A stretch of 11,334 bases of DNA from an uncultured Clostridia bacterium (GCA_946011705.1 CAMGCA010000032.1:1-11334); one strand, 5' to 3'. Shown: positions 1 to 6,511, counted from the first letter of the stretch. Notes: generated from the sequence alone by a model not told the origin. Translations and numbers: made by a program.

Positions 1-1
1 A

Positions 2-259
2 TGGTACATCGGTTTCACCGGTGTGCTGACCTTCAAGAACGCCCGGAAGGCCGTGGAAACTGCCGCTTCCATTCCGCTGGAGCGCATCGTGCTGGAAACC
101 GACTGCCCCTATATGTCCCCGGAGCCTTTCCGGGGCAAGCGCAACGATCCCGGTAAGCTTTACCGCATGGCGGAAAAGTTGGCGGAAATTCGGGGTCTAT
201 CCGTGGAAGAAATCCACGCAATTACCATGGAGAATGGAAAAAAACTGTATCGAATGTAG
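2..259 (+). CDS. tatD: TatD-family metal-dependent hydrolase, C-terminal part (5' end outside window)
   Basis: The last 85 codons of a TatD-type amidohydrolase-fold DNase, open at the window edge. The visible part opens with YIGFTGVLTFKNARKAVE, the strand and helix that precede the final metal-binding strand in this family. It then carries ETDCPYMSPEPFRGKRNDP, the family signature in which the Asp of ETD is a metal ligand and PxPFRGKRN forms the active-site rim. The end, LYRMAEKLAEIRGLSVEEIHAITMENGKKLY, is the usual C-terminal helical region. Family members are cytoplasmic 3'-5' exonucleases or DNases implicated in DNA repair and turnover; the exact substrate cannot be told from sequence. The stop TAG at 257-259 is followed at once by a strong hairpin terminator. 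The gene is convergent with acsB and appears functionally unrelated to it. Confidence 0.93.
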   Translation, partial: WYIGFTGVLTFKNARKAVETAASIPLERIVLETDCPYMSPEPFRGKRNDPGKLYRMAEKLAEIRGLSVEEIHAITMENGKKLYRM

Positions 260-264
260 AAAGA

Positions 265-294
265 AGAGGAAGCGGCGAACCGCTTCCTCTCTTT
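265..294. terminator. Bidirectional hairpin terminator between convergent tatD and acsB
   Basis: A perfect 11-bp stem, AGAGGAAGCGG (265-275) paired with CCGCTTCCTCT (280-290), has a four-base loop. The loop reads CGAA on the plus strand and TTCG on the minus strand. Pyrimidine-rich tails follow on both sides: TCTTTC on the plus strand, and TCTTTCT on the minus strand inside the end of tatD. It starts six bases after the tatD stop and lies about 100 bases beyond the acsB stop, so it can close both transcripts. The U-tracts are interrupted by C, so termination strength is inferred. Confidence 0.75.
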
Positions 295-375
295 CATTAT
301 GTTTCGTGCCCTATAACGAATCGAGCAGTACCCAATGGCGTAACGACGATAGACCAGCTTGGATACGCATTGTCC

Positions 376-390
376 GCGGGCACTGCCCGC
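376..390 (-). other. Short GC hairpin directly after the acsB stop codon
   Basis: On the minus strand GCGGGC, loop AGT, GCCCGC forms a perfect 6-bp stem beginning two bases past the acsB TAA stop (392-394). No T-run follows, so it is not a classical intrinsic terminator. It may protect the 3' end of the mRNA or act as a weak pause site ahead of the stronger hairpin at 265-294. The rest of 295-375 shows nothing recognisable. Confidence 0.45.
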
Positions 391-391
391 C

Positions 392-2524
392 TTACATGTC
401 GAAGGGCTCCATGCTCAGCACGGGGTGGCCAACCTCGGACAGGTAGTTCATCAGCTGCTCGGGATCATCGGTGCAGACGGTCTCATCGGCGATCATGTCG
501 GTGAAGTTCTCCACGCCGTACATTTCCAGAGCGGTCTTGTCCAGACGCTCACGCATCTGATCCTTCAGCATCTTGGGCATCCAGACGATACGGCCGGGGC
601 CGCCCTCAGCCGCGATGAACTTGTGGGAAGCGATGAAGTGCTTGCCGTGGCCCATGAAGCCGGGAGTCTGCACACCGCCGCCGGTCATGGAAGCCATCTC
701 GGAGAAGGTCATGCCCAGAGGGGTGGTACCGGCGTGCTCACGGCAGGTGATGACAACGCCCATGGAGACAGGCTCAACGCCGCAGATACACTCAAAGCAG
801 CCGCAGGAGGTCATGGGATCCTGGAACAGGGAGTACAGGGTCACGTGCTCCAGAGCGCCATGGCTGTACTTGTTGACAGCCTCATCCACGGTGGTGTAAC
901 GGCCCAGCTTCTCGTCCAGGCAGCCTTCCTTGAGGATGGGCTGGCAGGGACCGGCGGGATCCAGTTCCTTGGTGGCCTTGGCATCCAGCCAGGACACAGC
1001 GCCGCACAGACCCAGACGCTCGGGAGTGACGATACAGACGTGGCTGGGGGAGAAGGCCTGACACATGATGCAGGTGTAGTACTGCTCAACGGACTCGTCA
1101 GTCATGGAAGCAAGTCTTGCGTCACGCTTGTCGAAGACCTCGTTGGCGGCGGCGCGCAGCTTGGCGTTCTTCTCGGCATCCACAACGATGGTGACCTGGC
1201 ACTTGTCGACGACAGCCTCGAACTCGCTCTTGACCTTGGCGTACAGCACTTCGCCCAGGTGCTTGAACTTGAAGCCAGCCTCGAAGTCAGCCTTGCTGAT
1301 ACGGATACGGATCATATCACGCTGACCGGTGTGCATAACGCCCTCGATGCAGTTGATCCAGGAGTGGATCTTACGCTCCATGACGGACTCAAAGTCGGGC
1401 TGCATGGCCTTGCCGGCAACCTCGACGGTGTAGCTGAGGGAAATCTTGGAGCCCACGGGGATCTCGTCGATTTCGGGGCCGTCCACGACGATCTTGTGAT
1501 CCTCGACATCGGAAGCCTCTCTGGTCTGAACCAGCTCGAAACAGTCCACACGGGAGCCGTCCACTTCCACCTGCATATCGCCGCGGCGGATGATCTCGCC
1601 TTCGAAAGCGGAAGCGAAGGCCACGGGGATGTCGATGTTGGTGATCTTGATCTTGATGTCCCGGGCCTCCAGAGAGGTGGCGTTCCACTTGGAGATATCC
1701 AGCTGCTGAATCAGGGACTTGGGGACGCGGAACATATTCTCGGTCTCGTTGGAGACAACGGGGAAGCCCAGAGCGATGGCGCCGGCGCCGCAGGCAACGA
1801 TCACATCGTCCAGAGGAGCGAAGGCGTTAACGAAGGCGGGAACACGCTCGAAGGTGTACTTCATCAGGCCAGCGGCGTCGCCGGGCTGAATGTTGCCGAA
1901 GATCAGAGCGGCACGGATAGCGACGGAGACAACGTGGATGACGGAGGTGACGTCCTTGCCCAGAGGAATGACGCGCAGCTCGGCGCCGGTCTTGTAGCCC
2001 TTCTCCTCCAGCTGATCGATGATACCGCCCACCAGAGTGACCAGCATACCCTGAGCCTGATAGCTCTTAACCAGAGCAACAGCCTCGTCAGCGGAGGGAG
2101 CGGTGCCCAGGATGACGGGCACGCCGGGGATGTCGCCGGTAACCAGGGGGACACCCAGGGAACGGACAACGGCGTCGGGCAGATGGCCGTAGCAGGGAGC
2201 CGCATAGGGCTCAGCGCCGTCCATGTACTTCAGAACCTCGATGAACTCAGCGCACAGAGCGGTGGCGACACCGGACATGAACGCGTCGTGCAGGCGGTTT
2301 TCACGGGTCATCAGGGTCTTAACAACACCCAGAGCTTCCTTCAGCTGACCCAGGGTCTCGACCTTCACGCCGGTCACACCATAGTAGCAGGGAAGGCTGT
2401 AGGCGGTGCCGGGGAAGGAAACGGCGTGGTCTGCGCCGTGCTGTGCAATGGCGCTGTCGATCGCTGCTTCGGTCAGGCCATAAACAGCATCGTTACCGCC
2501 AAAAACTCTTTCAAAAAGTGTCAC
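392..2524 (-). CDS. acsB: CO-methylating acetyl-CoA synthase, catalytic (beta) subunit
   Basis: A 710-residue acetyl-CoA synthase of the bacterial Wood-Ljungdahl pathway. It condenses CO, a methyl group from the corrinoid iron-sulfur protein, and CoA into acetyl-CoA. Moorella AcsB is about 729 residues. All A-cluster ligands are present: C485, C488, C497 and C507 hold the [4Fe-4S] cube, and the C574-G575-C576 motif holds the distal nickel, with C488 bridging to the proximal nickel. Every one is offset by exactly 21 from the Moorella ligands (C506, C509, C518, C528, C595, C597), and F491 matches the Moorella active-site Phe512. The N-terminal domain (about 1-310) is the part that docks on CO dehydrogenase and carries the CO tunnel. 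The start is GTG at 2522-2524, seven bases after AGGAGG; no nearby ATG is as well placed. It is the last gene of the cooS-cooC-acsB operon, 29 bases after cooC. No frameshift or missing ligand is seen. Confidence 0.97.
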   Translation of the reverse strand: MTLFERVFGGNDAVYGLTEAAIDSAIAQHGADHAVSFPGTAYSLPCYYGVTGVKVETLGQLKEALGVVKTLMTRENRLHDAFMSGVATALCAEFIEVLKYMDGAEPYAAPCYGHLPDAVVRSLGVPLVTGDIPGVPVILGTAPSADEAVALVKSYQAQGMLVTLVGGIIDQLEEKGYKTGAELRVIPLGKDVTSVIHVVSVAIRAALIFGNIQPGDAAGLMKYTFERVPAFVNAFAPLDDVIVACGAGAIALGFPVVSNETENMFRVPKSLIQQLDISKWNATSLEARDIKIKITNIDIPVAFASAFEGEIIRRGDMQVEVDGSRVDCFELVQTREASDVEDHKIVVDGPEIDEIPVGSKISLSYTVEVAGKAMQPDFESVMERKIHSWINCIEGVMHTGQRDMIRIRISKADFEAGFKFKHLGEVLYAKVKSEFEAVVDKCQVTIVVDAEKNAKLRAAANEVFDKRDARLASMTDESVEQYYTCIMCQAFSPSHVCIVTPERLGLCGAVSWLDAKATKELDPAGPCQPILKEGCLDEKLGRYTTVDEAVNKYSHGALEHVTLYSLFQDPMTSCGCFECICGVEPVSMGVVITCREHAGTTPLGMTFSEMASMTGGGVQTPGFMGHGKHFIASHKFIAAEGGPGRIVWMPKMLKDQMRERLDKTALEMYGVENFTDMIADETVCTDDPEQLMNYLSEVGHPVLSMEPFDM

Positions 2525-2531
2525 GGTTTTT

Positions 2532-2537
2532 CCTCCT
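2532..2537 (-). promoter_or_regulatory. Shine-Dalgarno site that fixes the GTG start of acsB
   Basis: A perfect AGGAGG on the minus strand lies seven bases upstream of GTG at 2522-2524. It sits in the 29-base gap after the cooC stop, so acsB has its own strong ribosome-binding site. Confidence 0.85.
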
Positions 2538-2553
2538 ATTTCGTATTATTCCA

Positions 2554-3324
2554 TTAACAGTCGTCACGATCCAGAATTTCCTTGATCTTCCGGATCTCTT
2601 CGATTGCCGTGGGGCTGAAATCGTAGGGCGATTTGCCCTGACGGTCAGCGTCCATAATCTCCGGGTTGTAGTGGATAAAGCCCAGCAGATCCTCCGCGGG
2701 GATGGCGGATTTGACAAAATCCTCATCCCGGGCGTCACGAACCTTGTTGGCAACCACCCGCACCTGTTTTACTCCTAAATCAGCGGCCAGCCGCTTGACG
2801 TTGTGGTAGGTCTGGACGCTGCGGGCGCCGGGCTCAATGACCACGATGAACTGATCCATGTTGCCTGCGGTGCCTCGGCCCAGATGCTCCAGTCCCGCTT
2901 CCATATCCATGATGACCACGTCATTTTTGCGGTAGGTCAGATTGGCCAGCACGGCCTTGAGCATCACATGCTCCGGGCAGACGCAGCCGCTGCCACCCAA
3001 ATCCACGGTGCCCATGACCAGCAGCTTTACGCCATTGATCTCTTTGGAAAAGGTGTCGGGAATGTCAGCCACATAGGGGTTGAGCTTGAAGAACTTGTTG
3101 GCGGCGTTGGCGCCGGTGCGTTCTTCCACTAAGGTGCGCATTTTGGAGATGGGGACGATGGCGTCCACTTCCTCCTGGCTTAGGCCCAGAGCCAGACCCA
3201 GATTGGCGTCGGGGTCCACGTCGGCGGCCAGAACAGTCCGGCCTTCCGCGGCATAGAGCCGGGCCAGGGTGGAGGATAGGGTGGTTTTGCCCACGCCGCC
3301 CTTACCGGTAATCGCTACTTTCAT
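2554..3324 (-). CDS. cooC: CooC/AcsF-type nickel-insertion ATPase for CODH/ACS
   Basis: A 256-residue MinD/SIMIBI-class P-loop ATPase that matures CO dehydrogenase and/or acetyl-CoA synthase by ATP-dependent nickel delivery in the cytoplasm. The deviant Walker A GKGGVGKTT is at residues 7-15, with the signature Lys at position 8. A second nucleotide-site motif, DVDPDANLG, is at 35-43. The conserved GSGCVCPEH at 111-119 contains the C114-x-C116 pair, which in CooC proteins binds nickel at the dimer interface. MDMEAGLEHLGRGT at 139-152 is typical of the CooC/AcsF family. The ATG at 3322-3324 is preceded by GAGG about ten bases upstream. It lies between cooS and acsB on the same strand, which supports a maturation role for this complex. 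Whether it serves CODH (CooC) or ACS (AcsF) cannot be settled from sequence. The gene is separated from cooS by a palindromic repeat. Confidence 0.94.
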   Translation of the reverse strand: MKVAITGKGGVGKTTLSSTLARLYAAEGRTVLAADVDPDANLGLALGLSQEEVDAIVPISKMRTLVEERTGANAANKFFKLNPYVADIPDTFSKEINGVKLLVMGTVDLGGSGCVCPEHVMLKAVLANLTYRKNDVVIMDMEAGLEHLGRGTAGNMDQFIVVIEPGARSVQTYHNVKRLAADLGVKQVRVVANKVRDARDEDFVKSAIPAEDLLGFIHYNPEIMDADRQGKSPYDFSPTAIEEIRKIKEILDRDDC

Positions 3325-3346
3325 TGGAAAAAGACCTCGTTTACAC

Positions 3347-3452
3347 TGTCATTCCGAGGAGCGCAGCGACGTGGGAATCCCCATCAATTATCGGAGCAGT
3401 CCGACATTCAGGGAGATTGCCACGCCAGTGTGCGCACTGGCTCGCAATGACA
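3347..3452 (-). repeat. Palindromic MITE-like repeat, copy A, inside the CODH/ACS operon
   Basis: An element of about 106 bases with terminal inverted repeats TGTCATTCCGAG (left) and CTCGCAATGACA (right), 11 of 12 bases matching. Read on the minus strand it begins with a CCAGTG/CACTGG mini-hairpin arm, then GTGGCAATC, a variable centre, GATTCCCAC, and a second arm rich in AGCG-type motifs. The inner GTGGCAATC/GATTCCCAC pair matches at 8 of 9 positions, so the whole element can fold into one long hairpin. Copies B and C elsewhere in the window share the ends and inner arms. It fills most of the 137-base gap between cooS (stop at 3462) and cooC (start at 3324). No transposase is encoded, and I see no clear target duplication. 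No T-run follows on the minus strand, so complete termination is not predicted. Confidence 0.85.
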
Positions 3453-3461
3453 TGATTATTA

Positions 3462-5366
3462 TTAGATGCCCAGAGCGGCGCGCTTGGCCTCGATGCAGGC
3501 GATCATCTTGTCGCCCAGGGACTCGATGTCGGTATCCACAACGTACTTGGCCTCGACCCAATCCTTGACACCATGCTCACCGGTCAGCAGCTCGCAGATT
3601 TCGGTAGAGCCCTTGACATAGGGATCAACGCCCAGGAAGGTCTCGATACCGGTAGCCACAACGTAGTTGCCGATGGAGACGGCCTTCTCAGACATCCATT
3701 CGGGAGCGCAGCCCACGACAGGCAGCTGGGAGATGGGGATGCCGGAGTCCTTGGACAGCTCGGCAGCCAGGATCAACATACGGGAGATATCCACGCAGGA
3801 GCCCATGTGCAGAACAGGAGGAATGCCAGCCAGCTCACAGACACGCTTCAGACCGGCGCCGCAGTACTCCTTGGCCTTCTCGGGATCCATGAGGCCAGCC
3901 TTGGCGGCAGCCTGAGCGGCACAGCCGGTGGTGATGACGATGATGTCGTTTTCCAGCATCTTCTTCATCAGGCCGATATGAGCGGAGTCGGGACGAACCT
4001 TGGGGTTGTTACAGCCGACCATAGCCACAGCGCCGCGGAGAACACCGGAGGTGACGCACTCCAGCAGGGGCTTGGTGGTGCCGAACTCGTCCACCTGAGA
4101 GTTGGCGACGCCGTCCAGAACCTTGACGATGGCTTCAACAGAGTAGCCGACACGGGCATTCTGCTTCAGGTTGGGGATGTTGACCAGCTCGGGCTTCCGG
4201 TTCTTGAAGTTCTCGATGGCCATCTTGACGATCGCCTTGGCGTTGTCACCGGCGGTCTTGGCGGAGAACTGAATGAACTCGGAGTCGGGAATCCGGGCGA
4301 TGGGGGAGGTGGTGATGAACTTGGTGTGGAAGCACTTGCTCAGGGGGCCCAGAGCGGGGAAGATACACTGAACGTCCACAACGATGGCTTCGCAGGCGCC
4401 GGTGAGGACCACGTTCTCCTGGTTCAGGTAGTTACCGGCCATGGGAATGCCGTGACGCATGGCAACCTCGTTGGAGGTGCAGCAGACACCGGAAACGGTG
4501 ATGCCCTTAGCGCCCATGGTCTTGGCGTAGGCGATCATCTCGGGATCATTGGCGTAGTAGACGATCATCTCGGACAGAGAGGGATCGTGACCGTGGACGA
4601 CGATGTTGACGTTGTCCTTCTCCATAACGCCGATGTTAGCGGTGGTGTCGATGGGCTTGGGGGTGCCGAACATGACGTCGGAGAACTCGGTGCCCATCAT
4701 GGAACCGCCCCAGCCGTCGGACAGGCCGGCCCGCAGAGCCTGATGAACCAGAGCCTCAGGCAGAGAGGAACAGCCCATGTGGGTCATGTGCATAGCGGTG
4801 GAGACTTCGCGGTCGATGGCGCGGGGCTCGATGCCGGCGTCCGCCCACAGCTTCTGGGTGTGCTCGGGAGCGCGCTTCAGGAAACGCTGGGTGCCGAAGG
4901 GCTTGCCGTACTCCAGCAGGCCGATCTCGGCCATCTCGTGGGCCAGATCGTAGATATCCTTGCCCTCGGTCTCAACACCCCACTCCTTGGCGATACGGAT
5001 CAGCTTCTCGGGGTCCTTGACCTGATAGTTGCCGCCTTCGTGGGTCTGGTAGAGGGTGTGCATGATTTCACGGCCATGGTCGGAGTGCGTAGCAGCACCG
5101 CCGGCGGTGAACATCAGGAAGTTACGGCCAACGATACCATGAACGTCGCAGCCGCAGATGCCCCGGGGGGACTTCTTGGTGATGCGGCAGGGGCCCATGG
5201 AGCAGATACGGCAGCAGGTGCCGCTCTCGCCGAAGCCGCAGTGAGGAGTCTGGTTCTTAACACGCTGCTGCCAGGTGTCAGCGCCAACTTTCTGCGCGGT
5301 TTCCAGCAGAGAATTGGTGGCAGCTTCCATCTCCTCGATGGTGGTTGTAAATGCCCAATCCTTCAA
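3462..5366 (-). CDS. cooS: Anaerobic Ni-Fe carbon monoxide dehydrogenase, catalytic subunit
   Basis: A 634-residue homodimeric CO dehydrogenase (AcsA/CooS; EC 1.2.7.4) that interconverts CO2 and CO and feeds CO to acetyl-CoA synthase. D-cluster cysteines are C43 and C51; B-cluster cysteines are C52, C55, C60 and probably C71. The C-cluster set is H260, C296, C334, C452, C482 and C524, with acid-base residues H94 (in HSDHGRE) and K561 (in SEKAVSIG). These correspond to the Carboxydothermus CODH-II ligands (H261, C295, C333, C446, C476, C526, K563). Two loops are shorter than in CODH-II: between C60 and C71, and between C482 and C524. The start is TTG at 5364-5366, eight bases after AGGAGG; the protein then begins with KDWAF. 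It is first in the operon, behind a strong sigma-A promoter. Its neighbours cooC and acsB mark it as the ACS-partnered form (acsA) rather than a respiratory CODH. Confidence 0.97.
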   Translation of the reverse strand: MKDWAFTTTIEEMEAATNSLLETAQKVGADTWQQRVKNQTPHCGFGESGTCCRICSMGPCRITKKSPRGICGCDVHGIVGRNFLMFTAGGAATHSDHGREIMHTLYQTHEGGNYQVKDPEKLIRIAKEWGVETEGKDIYDLAHEMAEIGLLEYGKPFGTQRFLKRAPEHTQKLWADAGIEPRAIDREVSTAMHMTHMGCSSLPEALVHQALRAGLSDGWGGSMMGTEFSDVMFGTPKPIDTTANIGVMEKDNVNIVVHGHDPSLSEMIVYYANDPEMIAYAKTMGAKGITVSGVCCTSNEVAMRHGIPMAGNYLNQENVVLTGACEAIVVDVQCIFPALGPLSKCFHTKFITTSPIARIPDSEFIQFSAKTAGDNAKAIVKMAIENFKNRKPELVNIPNLKQNARVGYSVEAIVKVLDGVANSQVDEFGTTKPLLECVTSGVLRGAVAMVGCNNPKVRPDSAHIGLMKKMLENDIIVITTGCAAQAAAKAGLMDPEKAKEYCGAGLKRVCELAGIPPVLHMGSCVDISRMLILAAELSKDSGIPISQLPVVGCAPEWMSEKAVSIGNYVVATGIETFLGVDPYVKGSTEICELLTGEHGVKDWVEAKYVVDTDIESLGDKMIACIEAKRAALGI

Positions 5367-5374
5367 AGTGATTT

Positions 5375-5380
5375 CCTCCT
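5375..5380 (-). promoter_or_regulatory. Shine-Dalgarno site that fixes the TTG start of cooS
   Basis: A perfect AGGAGG on the minus strand lies eight bases upstream of TTG at 5364-5366. The next possible starts lie well inside the conserved protein, so TTG is the best start despite being a weak initiator. Confidence 0.8.
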
Positions 5381-5412
5381 AATCATTGATTCTTGAGACG
5401 AACGAAATGACG

Positions 5413-5429
5413 CTTATGCGGAACATAAG
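5413..5429 (-). other. Hairpin in the 5' leader of the CODH/ACS operon
   Basis: CTTATG (5424-5429 on the minus strand) pairs with CATAAG (5413-5418) across a five-base loop. It starts about five bases after the predicted transcription start (near 5434), in a leader of roughly 68 bases. A 6-bp AU-rich stem at the very 5' end could stabilise the mRNA. The leader is too short to hold a known riboswitch class that I recognise. Confidence 0.45.
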
Positions 5430-5440
5430 GTATCGATATT

Positions 5441-5469
5441 ATTTTACTAATTAAATGCAAGAATGTCAA
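5441..5469 (-). promoter_or_regulatory. Sigma-A promoter of the cooS-cooC-acsB operon
   Basis: On the minus strand a perfect -35 TTGACA (5464-5469) is followed by a 17-base spacer and a -10 TAAAAT (5441-5446), one mismatch from consensus. Transcription should begin near 5434. It is the only strong promoter seen upstream of the operon, and it looks strong without an activator. Confidence 0.82.
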
Positions 5470-5503
5470 TCGTGCATTTTCACACAATTCTTCTCATTTT
5501 TCT

Positions 5504-5520
5504 ATCCCCCATTGGGGGAT
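5504..5520. promoter_or_regulatory. Perfect palindrome upstream of the CODH/ACS promoter
   Basis: ATCCCCC, spacer ATT, GGGGGAT is a perfect 7-base inverted repeat. Its centre is about 45 bases upstream of the -35 element and about 78 upstream of the predicted start. On the plus strand it is followed by ATTTTTGG and so resembles a small terminator, but no plus-strand gene ends here. On the minus strand no T-run follows. An operator or activator site for the operon is the more likely reading, though unproven. Confidence 0.5.
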
Positions 5521-5569
5521 TTTTGGTTAATTTATATGATAATTCTATGGGACGGCTTCCAAAACTGGA

Positions 5570-5613
5570 CAAAACAGAAAGAATCCCGCCGCCGGAAAAC
5601 AGCCGGAGGCGGG
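5570..5613 (-). terminator. Probable intrinsic terminator of the polysaccharide deacetylase gene
   Basis: On the minus strand CCCGCCTCCGG (5603-5613) pairs with CCGGCGGCGGG (5585-5595) over 10 of 11 positions, with a seven-base loop. ATTCTTTCTGTTTTG follows. It begins 23 bases after the deacetylase stop and separates that gene from the downstream cooS promoter, so the CODH/ACS operon is probably transcribed on its own. Confidence 0.65.
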
Positions 5614-5636
5614 AAAAGAACAGCTTTTTATGAGAT

Positions 5637-6314
5637 TTAGCGGTTTTTTTGAAAACGCGTATACACCTGCCCGGGCCGCAGCTTCACTCCCCGGATGCGG
5701 ACCAGCCGGGAGACGGTGACGATTTCGTAATCCTGATCCAGCAGTACGTCCACGATGTCCAGCGCTGCCTGCACGGAGCTGTCGGACATATCGTGCAGCA
5801 GCACAATGTCCCCGTCCTTCACATTTTTCAGCACGGCCCGCTCCACGGCGGCGGTGTCGTGGGTGGCCCAGTCCCGTGGGTCCACGGACCAGCCCAGGAT
5901 TGCCAGATTCCGAACCTGGGCAACCTGCCGCACCGCGTCGGAGCAGCAGCCTCCCGGGGGCCGGAGGAACACCGGCTGGCAGCCTTCCGGCAGCAGAGCC
6001 TGACTGTCCTCCAACTCACCCGCAATGTCCCGGCGGCTCATCTGCTTCATATTTTTGTGGGTGAAACCGTGATAGCCGATTTCATGGCCCTCCTCGTAAA
6101 TCCGCCGGGTCAGGTCGGGGTAGTCTTTCATCCGGTAGCCGCACAGCAGGAAGGTGGCCTGTACACCACGGTCGTACAGCCCGTCCAGCAGAGCGCGGGT
6201 GTATTTTCCCGACGGCCCGTCATCAAAGGTCAGGGCCACATATTTGGTTTCATCAGCCTGTACAGGAAGAATCGGTAAGGATAAACATAGAAGGATCGCC
6301 AGAAGCTTGCGCAT
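5637..6314 (-). CDS. Secreted polysaccharide deacetylase (CE4/NodB family)
   Basis: A 225-residue exported hydrolase that probably removes acetyl groups from N-acetyl amino sugars in peptidoglycan or another polysaccharide outside the membrane. Residues 1-20, MRK followed by a Leu-rich core and PVQA, form a signal peptide with likely cleavage after A20. The NodB motifs are complete: TFDDGP at 29-34 (catalytic base D31, metal ligand D32), HGFTH at 82-86 (metal ligands H82 and H86), RPPGG at 118-122, GWSVDPRDW at 141-149, and LLHD at 172-175 (catalytic H174). The ATG at 6312-6314 is chosen because the signal peptide begins there and a GGTGG lies seven bases upstream. The frame stays open upstream to a GTG at 6465-6467, but those extra 51 residues are mostly a translation of repeat copy B. 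PdaA/PdaB-like roles in Firmicutes spore or cell-wall biology are possible; sequence alone does not choose. Confidence 0.9.
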   Translation of the reverse strand: MRKLLAILLCLSLPILPVQADETKYVALTFDDGPSGKYTRALLDGLYDRGVQATFLLCGYRMKDYPDLTRRIYEEGHEIGYHGFTHKNMKQMSRRDIAGELEDSQALLPEGCQPVFLRPPGGCCSDAVRQVAQVRNLAILGWSVDPRDWATHDTAAVERAVLKNVKDGDIVLLHDMSDSSVQAALDIVDVLLDQDYEIVTVSRLVRIRGVKLRPGQVYTRFQKNR

Positions 6315-6340
6315 GAATACCACCACGCTTTCGTTCATAA

Positions 6341-6451
6341 TGTCATTGCGAGCCAGTGCGCACACTGGCGTGGCAATCCGTTCCCCTGATACTTTGCACT
6401 TGACCGTGTAAGGAACGGATTCCCACGGTCGCTTCGATCCCTCGGAATGAC
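6341..6451 (+). repeat. Palindromic MITE-like repeat, copy B, between divergent genes
   Basis: An element of about 111 bases with ends TGTCATTGCGAG and CTCGGAATGAC. Inside are a CCAGTG/CACTGG mini-hairpin arm (about 6353-6368), then GTGGCAATCCGTTCC (6370-6384) paired with GGAACGGATTCCCAC (6412-6426) at 14 of 15 positions. The far arm carries GGTCGCTTCGATCC. The 27-base centre is not shared with the other copies. It lies 26 bases upstream of the deacetylase ATG and about 60 bases from the rlmA promoter. The deacetylase mRNA therefore probably carries it as a structured leader. Confidence 0.88.
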
Positions 6452-6511
6452 TTACACTTTTCAACACATTGCGGTGGGGTCAGACATAGGCGCAACAAAG
6501 GGAAACTTTCG

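Noticed and set aside
359..2557. 732-codon plus-strand open frame opposite acsB
   Set aside because: The product is rich in Gly, Asp, His, Leu and Val with no domain, and mirrors the codon bias of acsB, whose metal ligands and family match are unambiguous.
3340..3460. Target-site duplications proving transposition of repeat copy A
   Set aside because: Flanks at 3341-3346 and 3453-3458 do not match; copies B and C also lack clear duplications, so mobility is not shown.
3573..5396. 607-codon plus-strand open frame opposite cooS
   Set aside because: Same artefact of codon bias; cooS on the minus strand carries every cluster ligand and a proper ribosome-binding site.
5397..5420. AATGACG near the cooS leader as a degenerate fourth repeat end
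   Set aside because: Only about six bases match the repeat terminus, and no partner arm is found within 150 bases.
5471..5488. Possible CRP/FNR/CooA-like site just upstream of the cooS -35 box
   Set aside because: The half-sites match at only about four of seven positions and fit no known consensus.
5455..5640. 61-codon plus-strand open frame upstream of the CODH/ACS promoter
   Set aside because: It has no ribosome-binding site, its start lies between the -35 and -10 boxes of the minus-strand promoter, and it runs through a palindrome and a terminator.
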